Shown here one piece after another: positions 43,231-52,500 of a stretch of DNA of 52,577 bases. The DNA comes from Gammaproteobacteria bacterium (GTDB lineage Bacteria > Pseudomonadota > Gammaproteobacteria > DSM-16500), in NCBI GenBank assembly GCA_031291255.1, contig JARLJN010000009.1, forward strand, positions 1 to 52,577. The letters run 5' to 3'. The first letter of the stretch is position 1, and each line of letters begins with the position of its first letter. The notes below the pieces were generated by a model that did not search any database, was not told where the DNA came from, and saw nothing but the letters and a program-made list of their open reading frames with translations. The position numbers were made by a program, and so were the translations under genes.

Positions 43231-45354
43231 ATGTTAAATTTTCGTAACAAAAACAAAGAGTTAACTCTTTCTACTTTGAAAGAGCAAATCCGCTCGAATT
43301 ATTGTACGGTGGCTGAAAATCAAATCAATGAGTTAGCAACCCTAAACGACGACCCAGAGATAGCAAAACAATTAACTTACGCAAGCGCTTCATTGAGTGA
43401 AATTAAAGAATTAATCAACAATGGACTCTCCATTTCTGATATTAAAAAAGGGCGTTTTATTATCAATAATACCCCTGTGTTTGTAGATAACTTATTGAAG
43501 AATATATTAATGGCTGCAACTGGTCGAGCAAATGAAAAAGGCATAACCCTCAATTTAACGATAAACGGTATCGCACAAAGCGCATCCGATTCTAAACAAG
43601 AAGCTATGTGGATTAAAAGTGATACGCGATTATTAAAAACGGTATTCGCCAATCTGCTTTCAAATGCGATTAAATTTACCGGTAAACATGGTTGTATTGA
43701 TGTCTCCATTACATTGACTCAAGAAGACGATAAGGTAGCCATGCAAGCTTGCATAAAAGATACAGGCATAGGCATGAGCCCAGATTCTGCAAAACATCTT
43801 TTCCAAGAATTTCATCAAGCACACACAAATACCTCTGAAAATGATTTTGGCGGAACGGGCTTGGGACTGTCTTTTGTTAAATCCATAACAGACCTGATGA
43901 ATTGCAAAATAAACGTGGCCAGCGAATTAAATAAAGGAACTCAGTTCACATTAAATTGGGATAATTTATCTACCCCATCCGAACAAGAGAAAAAAGATTT
44001 TATTGAAAATAAAGAGCCTAATGCATCTTCATCTGTAGAAGTCGCAAATAATAATACAAAAGAAAATCTTGAAATTATTTGTCATGATGCGCGTAATTAT
44101 TTTTCCAACCTTATTGCAGTATACACAGAAATTAATTTAATTATTAAAAGCAAAAATACAATTAAACCCAACCATCCCGCATTAAACGATATGATTAACC
44201 ATTCTAATAAAGCAATAGCTTCAGCAGAAAACGTGTTGGAATTATTTAATAATTATTTACACCTTGCAAAATGCAAATCAAAAAACAAATCAGAAACCAT
44301 TAGCGTATTCAACTTAAATAAATTACTCGCAGATATACAATCCTCTTTTGCTTTAAGAGCGGAGTTAAATAATAACAAATTACTTATTATTCTTCCTGCT
44401 AGTAAATTTGACTACACAAAAGCAGACTATGAACTAGTCAAACAAATATTAACAAATATTATTGCCCATGAAATACATTGCGCATCCGAAAAAAATGAAA
44501 TATACCCTTGTTTCACAATGAATGACACACCAGAAGGTTCATCATTAAGTACGCACATTAAAAATAAGGAAAGTGATAACCTCACATTTCTAAATGAACT
44601 TTGCTCTATTAACGAAAATATTCAGCTCTCGTTTGATGAGAATGAAATTCGTGTATCCATCCATACTACCATTCCAACAATAGAAGAAATTAACGCCATC
44701 ATAAAAAAATCTGATGAAATGAGTGTGAAAAAAAATCTTAGCACTAGCAATAAAATATTGTTAGTTGATGATAACGACATAGCAAGAAAACTCATGTCCA
44801 AAATGATCTCTAGATTAGACTACACGTGCATCACCGCAAAAGACGGACTAGAAGCCATAAAAGTTTTCAAAGAGCATAAGGGAGATTTCGCACTTGTGTT
44901 AATGGATGAATGCATGGAACCCATGGGAGGGTTTGAAGCAACAGAAAATTTACGCAGAATAGAAAAAGAAGAAGACTACAAACCTTGCAGCATAGTTGGA
45001 TTAAGTGGAAATTATGGGGAAGAACAATTAGCAAAAGCTAAACAATCAGGCATGAATGATTTTGTGAGCAAGCCTTTAAAAATAGAAAAATTAATAACTC
45101 TTGCACCTAAACTTGAAGCAAAAGAAAAAATTTCGAAACATAAAAATGGTCTTTTTGCAAAAAACAAAGTTGCCCAAATGACCTTACCTGATGCCCCTGC
45201 TCCCGATTTTAATTACAATACTAGCCCGGAACAAAAAGAAGGCCCTGTGGCTGAACCACAATTTCCTGCAGTTGAACAACAACCCAACGCTATAGAGCGT
45301 GACAATAAAAAAGATGATGATCAACATCCAGGTTCTTGTTGTACTATCCAATAA
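43231..45354 (+). CDS. soluble hybrid histidine kinase with REC domain and CaaX-like C-terminus
   Basis: 707 residues with no signal peptide or membrane helix. Domains in order: a HisKA-like helical hairpin (residues about 10-90) that has no obvious phospho-His; a complete HATPase domain (N box NLLSNAIKF around residue 141, DTGIG at 177-181, GGTGLGL at 207-213); a second HisKA-like region with CHDARN (His at 285); a degenerate second ATPase (ILTNIIAHE remains, the G boxes are lost); a receiver domain at 508-632 with Asp513-Asp514, phosphoacceptor Asp559 in LMDECMEPMGG and Lys614 (SKPL); then a Pro/Gln/Asp-rich tail ending GSCCTIQ. The final CTIQ matches a CaaX prenylation pattern with a second Cys before it. 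Signal sensed and targets unknown. It is convergent with ansA. Confidence 0.9.
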   Translation: MLNFRNKNKELTLSTLKEQIRSNYCTVAENQINELATLNDDPEIAKQLTYASASLSEIKELINNGLSISDIKKGRFIINNTPVFVDNLLKNILMAATGRANEKGITLNLTINGIAQSASDSKQEAMWIKSDTRLLKTVFANLLSNAIKFTGKHGCIDVSITLTQEDDKVAMQACIKDTGIGMSPDSAKHLFQEFHQAHTNTSENDFGGTGLGLSFVKSITDLMNCKINVASELNKGTQFTLNWDNLSTPSEQEKKDFIENKEPNASSSVEVANNNTKENLEIICHDARNYFSNLIAVYTEINLIIKSKNTIKPNHPALNDMINHSNKAIASAENVLELFNNYLHLAKCKSKNKSETISVFNLNKLLADIQSSFALRAELNNNKLLIILPASKFDYTKADYELVKQILTNIIAHEIHCASEKNEIYPCFTMNDTPEGSSLSTHIKNKESDNLTFLNELCSINENIQLSFDENEIRVSIHTTIPTIEEINAIIKKSDEMSVKKNLSTSNKILLVDDNDIARKLMSKMISRLDYTCITAKDGLEAIKVFKEHKGDFALVLMDECMEPMGGFEATENLRRIEKEEDYKPCSIVGLSGNYGEEQLAKAKQSGMNDFVSKPLKIEKLITLAPKLEAKEKISKHKNGLFAKNKVAQMTLPDAPAPDFNYNTSPEQKEGPVAEPQFPAVEQQPNAIERDNKKDDDQHPGSCCTIQ

Positions 45355-45362
45355 GGTGTAGC

Positions 45363-46391
45363 TTAAATTGTAAGCTCACCACGGAGATTTTCTTGCATAC
45401 GTGATTTGATTTCTGATAAAGATATTTTTAGACTAAATAAATAAAATAATTTTGCTAATGCTGCTTCCGATGTCATATCACCTCCTGAAATAACACCCGC
45501 ATTCTTTAACGCATTGCCAGCGGCATACGTACTCATTTTGACTTTTGCTGTAGCACATTGACTGCAATTAACAATTATAATTCCCGAGTCAGACGCAGAC
45601 TGTATCACTTTCAAAAAATTCTCATCTTCTGTAGCGGTACCTAAACCATATGTTTCTATCACAACGGCTTGCAATGGGGCTTGCAAAATTTTTGCTAGAA
45701 TGTCATGAGACATGCCAGGAAACATTTTCAGTGAAATAATGACTGTCTTAACGAGTGATTGCAAAAATATTTTTTCATCATGCAAAGGTTGCAACAATTG
45801 CTTACGTATTAAAATATCTGTGCCGACTTTTCCTAATGCAGGAAAATTAGGTGAAGCAAAGGCAGAAAAGCTGCTGGCGTCCATTTTTTTTGAACGGTTA
45901 CCACGAAACAATTTATTATTGAAAAAAATACACACTTCAGGAATCGCATAATGACTTGCTATCAACATAGCATTAATTAAATTTTCTCGTGCATCATTTC
46001 GCGTTTCAAATAAAGGTAATTGTGAGCCAGTTAATATGATAGGTTTGTTCAAGTGATTAAACATGAATGACAATGCAGAAGCTGTATAAGCCATGGTATC
46101 CGTGCCATGCAACACAACAAAAGCATCATGTTTATCATAATTTGCAAGTATGCTGCTACCGATTTTCTCCCAATCATCTGGCGTCATATTCGCGGAATCA
46201 ATGGGCTGCTCATATTCTTCTATTGTGTAATGCGGCATGTCCTGATTGTTTAATTCAGGAATTTTTTTCATAGCTTCTATCATGTAACCAGGCTTAGCAG
46301 CATAGCCTTCTGATGTTTTTTGCATGGCTATAGTGCCGCCAGTGCAAAGTATATAAATGGATTTTTTAGTGAGAGAGGGAGTCATTTTCAT
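45363..46391 (-). CDS. ansA: type I L-asparaginase
   Basis: Hydrolyses asparagine to aspartate and ammonia in the cytosol (no signal peptide). The 342 residues contain YILCTGGTIAMQKT with the first catalytic Thr and VVLHGTDTMAYTASAL with the second, plus QLPLFETRNDARENL. It begins one base after the rpiA stop, and TTAAGAAA upstream of the ATG is within rpiA, so it is likely translated from the same messenger. The pairing of asparaginase with rpiA is unusual. Confidence 0.94.
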   Translation of the reverse strand: MKMTPSLTKKSIYILCTGGTIAMQKTSEGYAAKPGYMIEAMKKIPELNNQDMPHYTIEEYEQPIDSANMTPDDWEKIGSSILANYDKHDAFVVLHGTDTMAYTASALSFMFNHLNKPIILTGSQLPLFETRNDARENLINAMLIASHYAIPEVCIFFNNKLFRGNRSKKMDASSFSAFASPNFPALGKVGTDILIRKQLLQPLHDEKIFLQSLVKTVIISLKMFPGMSHDILAKILQAPLQAVVIETYGLGTATEDENFLKVIQSASDSGIIIVNCSQCATAKVKMSTYAAGNALKNAGVISGGDMTSEAALAKLFYLFSLKISLSEIKSRMQENLRGELTI

Positions 46392-46392
46392 A

Positions 46393-47046
46393 TTAAATTT
46401 TCTTAACGCCTTGCTCTGTTCCTAGCAACACTACATCTGCAGTACGCGCTGCAAAAATTCCATTCTCAACTATACCAACAATATTATTTAATTTTTGTTC
46501 TAACTCGACGGGATTTAAAATCTTAAAATTATGTACATCTAAAATGACATTACCGTTATCTGTGACCACACCTTGTCTATAAACAGGATCGCCACCTAAC
46601 TTAACGATTTGCCTTGCCACATAACTTCTTGCCATGGGGATTACTTCAACTGCAACGGGAAAAGTTCCCAACAAATCCACTTGCTTGCTCGCATCTGCTA
46701 TGCAAACAAATTGTTTGGCACATGCTGCTATTATCTTTTCGCGAGTTAATGCACCCCCGCCGCCTTTTATCATTTGTCTGTGAGAATTCACTTCATCAGC
46801 ACCATCAACATACAATGTCACTTCGCCTACAGAATTTAAATCAGCAACCTGTATGCCCAATGCTTTTAATTTTTCTGCAGTGTCATTTGAACTGGCAACA
46901 GCAACTTCAATTTTGCCTTTCACGCTTTTTAACGCTTCAATAAAAAACGCGACCGTGCTTCCAGTACCTACACCCAAAACTACATCGTGGTCTATATAAT
47001 CTAATGCGGAAATTGCGGCTATTTTTTTTTGGTCATCTGCAGACAT
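46393..47046 (-). CDS. rpiA: ribose-5-phosphate isomerase A
   Basis: Interconverts ribose-5-phosphate and ribulose-5-phosphate. The 217 residues have [17 protein letters not shown] near residue 20, [25 protein letters not shown] near residue 80-105 and [13 protein letters not shown], all RpiA signatures. It leads the rpiA-ansA pair and follows the repeat-rich gap at 47047-47271 upstream. Confidence 0.97.
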   Translation of the reverse strand: MSADDQKKIAAISALDYIDHDVVLGVGTGSTVAFFIEALKSVKGKIEVAVASSNDTAEKLKALGIQVADLNSVGEVTLYVDGADEVNSHRQMIKGGGGALTREKIIAACAKQFVCIADASKQVDLLGTFPVAVEVIPMARSYVARQIVKLGGDPVYRQGVVTDNGNVILDVHNFKILNPVELEQKLNNIVGIVENGIFAARTADVVLLGTEQGVKKI

Positions 47047-47094
47047 ATGAAATCCTTTTTTGTGTCATACCTGACTATAAACTTCAATCAAGTT

Positions 47095-47205
47095 GTAGGT
47101 TGGGTTGAGTGCCTTTTACGAAACCCAACCTACAAGTACTCATCAGCTTTTTCTAGACGTTACAAGTTGTGTTGGGTTTCGTAAAAAGCACTCAACCCAA
47201 CCTAC
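47095..47205. repeat. two REP-B copies in opposite orientation
   Basis: Copy 4 (47095-47133, GTAGGTTGGGTTGAGTG to AAACCCAACCTAC) and copy 5 (47171-47205, GTTGGGTTTCGTAAAAAGC to CAACCCAACCTAC) are separated by 37 bp. Between them ATCAGCTTTTTCTAGACG and TTACAA also occur at 11000-11023. The 225-bp rpiA-hslU gap holds only these and a GCCGCAAGCGGGAGAAG remnant. Confidence 0.85.
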
Positions 47206-47271
47206 ACCCAACCTACATATAACTTAAAAGATGTGTGCATATCCTAGCCGCAAGCGGGAGAAGAGAAACTG

Positions 47272-48609
47272 TTACAATATGTAACGACTCAAATCATCAT
47301 CCTTAACAAGCGCATTTAAATATTTATCAACATAAGCAGCATCAACAGCGACTTCAGTTTTCAAATGGTCAGAAGCTTCAAAAGAAATTTCTTCTAATAA
47401 ACGTTCTAACACAGTATGTAAACGTCGCGCGCCTATATTTTCTGTACGCTCATTCACATGCCATGCAACTTCTGCTATGCGTTTAACACCGTCAGGTAAA
47501 AATGTTAATTTAACATTTTCAGTGCCTATCAATGCAATATACTGCTCTGTTAATGAGGAGGTTGGTTCTGTTAGAATTCTCACAAAATCATCTGTGCTTA
47601 ATGCTTTTAACTCTACACGTATAGGCAAGCGGCCTTGTAATTCTGGAATTAAATCTGAAGGTTTAGCGTAGTGAAATGCACCCGATGCAATAAATAAAAT
47701 ATGATCGGTTTTCACCATGCCATATTTAGTTGAAATGGTTGAGCCTTCAATCAGTGGCAATAAATCACGTTGCACACCTTCTCGTGAAACATCTGCGCCC
47801 GTTTGTTCAGAACGTTTTGCAATCTTATCGACTTCATCTAGAAATACTATGCCGTTCTGTTCTACACTTTCAAGTGCACGTGCCTTTAAATCTTCGTCGT
47901 CAATTAATCTAACGGCTTCTTCTTCGCGTAAAATTTTTCTCGCATCTGACACTTTCATTTTTCGCATTTTTTTGCGTTCAGAAGATAAATTTTGAAACAT
48001 GCTTTGCAATTGGTTAGTCATTTCTTCCATGCCAGGAGGAGCCATAATCTCTACTCCTATAGGCGCTGCAGACACTTCTAATTCAATTTCTTTATCGTCT
48101 AAGGATCCATCTTTTAATTTTCTACGAAATAGCTCACGAGTTGTATTATCGATAGGAACAGGCTCATGTGGCTCACCGGCAAAACTGGCACGCGGCGCTG
48201 GCAATAAGGTATCAAGTATACGTTCTTCCGCAGCTTCTTCTGCTAAAGTACGCACTTTCGCCATTTCTTTTTCACGCAGCATCTTGATAGCAACGTCAAC
48301 CAAATCACGAATGATAGAATCAACATCACGCCCTACATAACCCACTTCTGTAAACTTAGTCGCTTCTACTTTGACAAAAGGCGCATCGGCTAATTTTGCC
48401 AAGCGTCTAGCTATTTCAGTTTTACCGACTCCAGTAGGCCCTATCATTAAAATATTTTTTGGCATAATTTCGTCACGCAAGGGTGAAGACAATTGCATAC
48501 GACGCCAACGATTACGCAAAGCAATTGCCACAGCACGTTTTGCTTCTGCTTGACCGATAATATATTTATCGAGCTCGCTAACTATTTCTCTGGGAGTCAT
48601 ATATTTCAT
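47272..48609 (-). CDS. hslU: HslU ATPase of the HslUV protease
   Basis: AAA+ unfoldase that feeds substrates to the HslV peptidase. About 445 residues from ATG 48609 ([20 protein letters not shown], aligned to E. coli MSEMTPRE). Walker A is [18 protein letters not shown], the pore-loop [15 protein letters not shown] follows, Walker B is [13 protein letters not shown], and sensor 2 is in [16 protein letters not shown]. An upstream frame of 19 codons is not homologous. It lies 81 bp after hslV; sigma32-dependent in E. coli. Confidence 0.97.
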   Translation of the reverse strand: MKYMTPREIVSELDKYIIGQAEAKRAVAIALRNRWRRMQLSSPLRDEIMPKNILMIGPTGVGKTEIARRLAKLADAPFVKVEATKFTEVGYVGRDVDSIIRDLVDVAIKMLREKEMAKVRTLAEEAAEERILDTLLPAPRASFAGEPHEPVPIDNTTRELFRRKLKDGSLDDKEIELEVSAAPIGVEIMAPPGMEEMTNQLQSMFQNLSSERKKMRKMKVSDARKILREEEAVRLIDDEDLKARALESVEQNGIVFLDEVDKIAKRSEQTGADVSREGVQRDLLPLIEGSTISTKYGMVKTDHILFIASGAFHYAKPSDLIPELQGRLPIRVELKALSTDDFVRILTEPTSSLTEQYIALIGTENVKLTFLPDGVKRIAEVAWHVNERTENIGARRLHTVLERLLEEISFEASDHLKTEVAVDAAYVDKYLNALVKDDDLSRYIL

Positions 48610-48690
48610 CTGCGTCTCACTCTTAGTACTGCAATTATCAGCAAATGTTTCTTCACGTAATAACATAAATGTACCTTTCTTCCCGAACCA

Positions 48691-49230
48691 TTAACCTTCT
48701 AATGACTCTATCGTATAATTAGTATTGGTATAAATACAAACTGATGCGGCAATACCTAATGATTTCTCAACAATAGAACGCGCATCGAGTTCTGTATTTT
48801 CTAATAAAGCTTGAGCTGCAGATTTGGCATAAGGTCCGCCTGAACCTATAGCAATTAAATTATCTTCTGGCTCTATCACATCACCATTTCCTGTAATGAT
48901 GAGCGAAGTCTTGGTATCAGCGACTGCTAATAAAGCCTCTAAACGTCTTAGGATGCGGTCAGTACGCCAATCTTTTGCTAATTCAACTGCTGCGCGCAAT
49001 AAATGACCTTGATGCGTTTCTAACTTTGCCTCAAATCGCTCAAAGAGAGTAAAAGCATCCGCTGTGCCTCCAGCAAATCCTGCAATAACACGGTTGTTAT
49101 ATAAACGTCTGACCTTACGGGCATTGCCTTTCATTATGGTATGACCCATAGTCACTTGGCCGTCTCCGCCTATTACCACTAGACCCTTACGACGAACCGA
49201 CACTATGGTAGTGCCACGAAATTGTTCCAC
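48691..49230 (-). CDS. hslV: HslV peptidase subunit
   Basis: Threonine-type N-terminal nucleophile peptidase forming the HslUV core. 179 residues. The short propeptide MEQFRG precedes the active Thr (TTIVSVRR), so it is longer than the E. coli form that starts directly [29 protein letters not shown] and [15 protein letters not shown] are family blocks. Located between ftsN and hslU; a large inverted repeat at 49253-49382 lies immediately upstream. Confidence 0.97.
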   Translation of the reverse strand: MEQFRGTTIVSVRRKGLVVIGGDGQVTMGHTIMKGNARKVRRLYNNRVIAGFAGGTADAFTLFERFEAKLETHQGHLLRAAVELAKDWRTDRILRRLEALLAVADTKTSLIITGNGDVIEPEDNLIAIGSGGPYAKSAAQALLENTELDARSIVEKSLGIAASVCIYTNTNYTIESLEG

Positions 49231-49252
49231 CCAGCATCTCCTATTCTTTATC

Positions 49253-49382
49253 AGGAGTTCCTGTTAACGAGGGTTAATATATTGTTTTCGCACTCTAAAC
49301 AGCACATCCATGCGCTTAAAGATGCCATCCATGGCATCAAGTCGTGCTTCACAATATATTAACCCTCGTTAGCAGAACTCCT
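49253..49382. repeat. 130-bp inverted repeat upstream of hslV
   Basis: Arms of about 32-33 bp: AGGAGTTCCTGTTAACGAGG at one end and CCTCGTTAGCAGAACTCCT at the other, with TTAATATATTGT inside. Within the loop is another perfect palindrome GATGCCATCCATGGCATC (49321-49338). No T-run or open frame. It lies in the 233-bp gap between ftsN and hslV and starts 22 bp before the hslV ATG. Confidence 0.85.
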
Positions 49383-49463
49383 GTTTATTGTTTAACTTTA
49401 GCTATTATTTGGCTGTTAAGATTAAATATGGGGGTATTTTATCCTTTTACAAGGCCAGCGCGG

Positions 49464-50228
49464 TTATCCTGTTTTATGAATGACGCTGGTAATACCTCTC
49501 TTTTGCAAACGACTTTTAGTTGCTTTTGCCATTTGTAAATCCGTAAAAGGACCTTGTTGAAGCTCATATAAATCATACTTACCGGCATGTAATTTCACGA
49601 CAACAGGATTAAACCCGACTGAAATCAACGCTTCTTGCAATTTATTAGCAGCTAACCGCGTTTCAAAAACGCCTAATTGCAAAACATATTGTGATTTTTG
49701 TACGGCTTCTTCTGCTATCAGGCCTGACAGCTCATCGGGCTGTATCACTTTAACTGGAGCTGGTGGCGGTGCAGGTTCAACAACAGCTGGCTTGGGAGCA
49801 GCAGGTTGTGTATCTTCCGCGGTAGTTAATCCTGTTTTGACCCCGACTTCATAATGAGTAGAAGGAGCTTTATTGCTCGGGCTAGGTGTGTCTTGAGTTT
49901 CTGTTAGGGTTAATTGCATCTTAGGCAATTCAGAGTAGAAATCGAAATGGACAGGCGGTTGGGAGTTTTCTGCCATTTTTTTAACGCTAGCTCGAATTAA
50001 ACCATCATTCTTGTGCATAGCGCTTAACACAACGTTAGTGATAAACGCGTGTAAATCTGCAGCTCGACTGGCCACAGCATTGTTTTTTTTCATGATGACA
50101 AAGGAATAAGCGGCGCCCAGACAAACAAAAACAAAGAAAAAAACAGCAATAAAAATTCCAGCAAGCCTAATCTTTCGCTTTGGCTTCCATGATTTTGCAG
50201 GAACAAATTTAGCGTAATCTTTAGCCAT
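49464..50228 (-). CDS. FtsN-like SPOR-domain cell division protein
   Basis: About 254 residues with a cytoplasmic basic N-terminus (MAKDYAKFVPAKSWKPKRKIR), one membrane helix (about 22-45), a Pro-rich periplasmic linker and a C-terminal SPOR domain (YVLQLGVFETRLAANKLQEALI to LQKRGITSVI) that binds denuded septal glycan. The start overlaps the argS stop in TGATG (ATG at 50228). In gammaproteobacteria the argS-ftsN-hslV-hslU order is common. The gene may encode FtsN or a related SPOR protein. Confidence 0.88.
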   Translation of the reverse strand: MAKDYAKFVPAKSWKPKRKIRLAGIFIAVFFFVFVCLGAAYSFVIMKKNNAVASRAADLHAFITNVVLSAMHKNDGLIRASVKKMAENSQPPVHFDFYSELPKMQLTLTETQDTPSPSNKAPSTHYEVGVKTGLTTAEDTQPAAPKPAVVEPAPPPAPVKVIQPDELSGLIAEEAVQKSQYVLQLGVFETRLAANKLQEALISVGFNPVVVKLHAGKYDLYELQQGPFTDLQMAKATKSRLQKRGITSVIHKTG

Positions 50229-51985
50229 CACATATTTTCTGGAGTTGAAACACCAATCAATTGTAATCCATTTCCTAGCACTTGGCGAACTGCCATAATT
50301 AATATTAATCTAGCAGCACGTAAATGCGCATCTTCCACTAAAAATTGGCAGGCATTGTAATAGGTATGGAAGTCATTCGCTAACTCACGTAAGTATTGTG
50401 TTAACTGATGTGGCTCATGCAAAGTCGCAGCGCTCACTATCACATCCTTATACTCTGCCATGGTAGCCAATAGTTTTAATTCCTGCGGCTGGGTTAATAA
50501 TTCTAAATGCGCTAAACCCTCTTCAGGAGTAAATGTTATTTGCTTCTCAGCAAGCTGACGAAACACGCTGCATATACGAGCATAAGCATATTGCACATAA
50601 TACATAGGATTTTCATTTGATTTGGCTTTCGCTAAATCCAAATCAAAATCCATGTGCTGCTCACACTTACGCATAACATAAAAATAACGCGCAGCATCAT
50701 TACCCACTTCCTCGCGTAATTCACGCAATGTGACAAAGGAGCCACTGCGAGTTGACATCTGCACTTGTTCGCCACCACGATACAACGTCACAAACTGCAC
50801 TAACAAATACGTTAATCTTTCAGGTGCGATGCCATAAGCTTGTAAACCTGCTTTCATGCGCGGGATATAGCCATGATGATCGGAACCAAATATATCAATA
50901 GCGGATGTAAAGCCTCGCTCAAACTTGTGTATATGATATAAAAGATCATTCGCAAAATAAGTCCGCATCCCATTTGCACGCTGTAAAACACGGTCTTTAT
51001 CATCACCATAATTGCTAGAACGAAACCATAAAGCACCGTCTTGCTCGTAAACTAAACCATCTTTTTGCATTTGAGCAATATGTCTATCAACTATATCGGT
51101 TTGCGTAAAACTACGTTCAGAAAACCATTCTTGGAACGTAACACCAAACTCAGCTAGATCTTCACGTATGTTGGTTAGGATAGTTTCTAAGGTGAGATCA
51201 AAAACCTGCAAATAAAAATCTTCGCCTAATAATTTTTTTGTGCGGGCAATCAGCGCATCAATATAGATTTCTTTATCCCCGCCTGCTGGCTCATCCAGTG
51301 GCAAATCAACAAAGACATCTTTTGTCAGTTTAAATAAATTTCTATCATATTTTTCTTTGAGATTCTTAGCGATAGCAACGATATAATCCCCTTTATAAGC
51401 ATTCGCTGGAAAAGGAAAAGTCTCACCACAAAGCTCTAAATACCGTAACCATACACTCACCGCCAAAATATCCATTTGTCGGCCCGCATCGTTAACGTAA
51501 TATTCTCTATGTACAGAATAACCAATGTATTCTAATAAATCAGATACTACCGCCCCATAAGCGGCGTGGCGGCCATGACCCACATGCAGCGGGCCTGTAG
51601 GATTAGAGGAAACAAATTCAACTAAAATTCGCTGCCCTTTGCCTATATCAACGCGCCCATAATTTTTACCCGCAGTTAAAATTTCTGGGATAATTGCTTG
51701 GAAAGCTTGTGGCGTCAGAAAAAAATTAATAAACCCAGGGCCTGCAATTTCGACTTTTAAAATTCGGGGTGATGAAGGTAAATTTTTCACTATCATCTCA
51801 GCAACATCGCGCGGTTTGCGCTTTGCTTCTTTCGCTAAGGCAAGCGCAATGTTGCAAGCGAAGTCACCATGCTGCAGATCTTTTGATGCATCAATTTGAA
51901 CTTTTGGATAAGCAGTCGATAATTCACCTGCTGCACACAACTTATCGAAAGAAGATTTTATTAATTTTTCTATATATTGTTTCAT
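50228..51985 (-). CDS. argS: arginyl-tRNA synthetase
   Basis: Class I synthetase that charges tRNA-Arg. The 585 residues have an Add1-type N-terminal region (IEKLIKSSFDKLC), the HIGH motif in FVSSNPTGPLHVGHGRHAAYG near residue 122, IDIFGSDHHGYI near residue 352 and an alpha-helical anticodon-binding end. RBS is unclear. It heads the argS-ftsN pair; its upstream region runs to the contig end. Confidence 0.97.
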   Translation of the reverse strand: MKQYIEKLIKSSFDKLCAAGELSTAYPKVQIDASKDLQHGDFACNIALALAKEAKRKPRDVAEMIVKNLPSSPRILKVEIAGPGFINFFLTPQAFQAIIPEILTAGKNYGRVDIGKGQRILVEFVSSNPTGPLHVGHGRHAAYGAVVSDLLEYIGYSVHREYYVNDAGRQMDILAVSVWLRYLELCGETFPFPANAYKGDYIVAIAKNLKEKYDRNLFKLTKDVFVDLPLDEPAGGDKEIYIDALIARTKKLLGEDFYLQVFDLTLETILTNIREDLAEFGVTFQEWFSERSFTQTDIVDRHIAQMQKDGLVYEQDGALWFRSSNYGDDKDRVLQRANGMRTYFANDLLYHIHKFERGFTSAIDIFGSDHHGYIPRMKAGLQAYGIAPERLTYLLVQFVTLYRGGEQVQMSTRSGSFVTLRELREEVGNDAARYFYVMRKCEQHMDFDLDLAKAKSNENPMYYVQYAYARICSVFRQLAEKQITFTPEEGLAHLELLTQPQELKLLATMAEYKDVIVSAATLHEPHQLTQYLRELANDFHTYYNACQFLVEDAHLRAARLILIMAVRQVLGNGLQLIGVSTPENM

Positions 51986-52194
51986 GTATAATTACGCCTA
52001 TAAGTTTATGCGTATTATCTCCTGTCTAGGGTAAGTTGCAAGAAGAGGTTGAGACTTCTTTTTCAAGCTGCATAGGCCACTTTATGATGCAGCTTGTAAG
52101 CTTTTCGCCTAACAAAAACCGGTTAAATCTGTTAATACGGGTGAGAAGCAAGGAAAATAAAAAGTTTGGCTTATCATAACCTATTGATTTTAAT

Positions 52195-52427
52195 GTTTTT
52201 TATGCAATTTCTTTGTTCACATGCCCTTCTCTTGCAAAAATGCTTAGCGCTCAACCCCATACCTTAATCCCTAGACTTAGATACACTGACCCCGTAGTCA
52301 AGGATGGCTACTTCACGCAAAAATGGACTTGTGCAACCACTCCTCGTTTTGTGTACATGGATGGAATGTTGGCAAGGATTGCCAAATATGATCAACTTGG
52401 GTAGTACTTAGTACTGCCCGTTTTTTT
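52195..52427 (+). ncRNA. candidate small RNA with terminator
   Basis: A promoter-like TTGGCT at 52166-52171 and TTTAAT at 52189-52194 (17-bp spacer) precede a 225-nt stretch ending in a strong terminator. Small hairpins lie inside (GTAGTC...GGCTAC, GGCAA-GGA-TTGCC). A 63-codon frame (52213-52404) ends in the terminator stem and looks random. No known RNA family is recognised. Confidence 0.3.
52399..52427 (+). terminator. Rho-independent terminator
   Basis: GGGTAGTAC-TTA-GTACTGCCC (one G-U pair in RNA) then G and seven T. No obvious gene upstream on the plus strand, hence the small RNA proposal. Confidence 0.75.
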
Positions 52428-52482
52428 ATCTGAAGAATTCTTTTTTTATCGATGAAACTTACGTGTATTTCACTGCGCTTGC

Positions 52483-52500
52483 TGTAGGTTGGGTTGTGTG
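52483..52500. repeat. truncated REP-B arm near the contig end
   Basis: GTAGGTTGGGTTGTGTGG, the left half of REP-B; the other half is replaced by the homopolymer run. Confidence 0.6.

Noticed and set aside
52213..52404. 63-codon frame near the contig end as a gene
   Set aside because: It ends inside a terminator stem, has no RBS and no recognisable domain.
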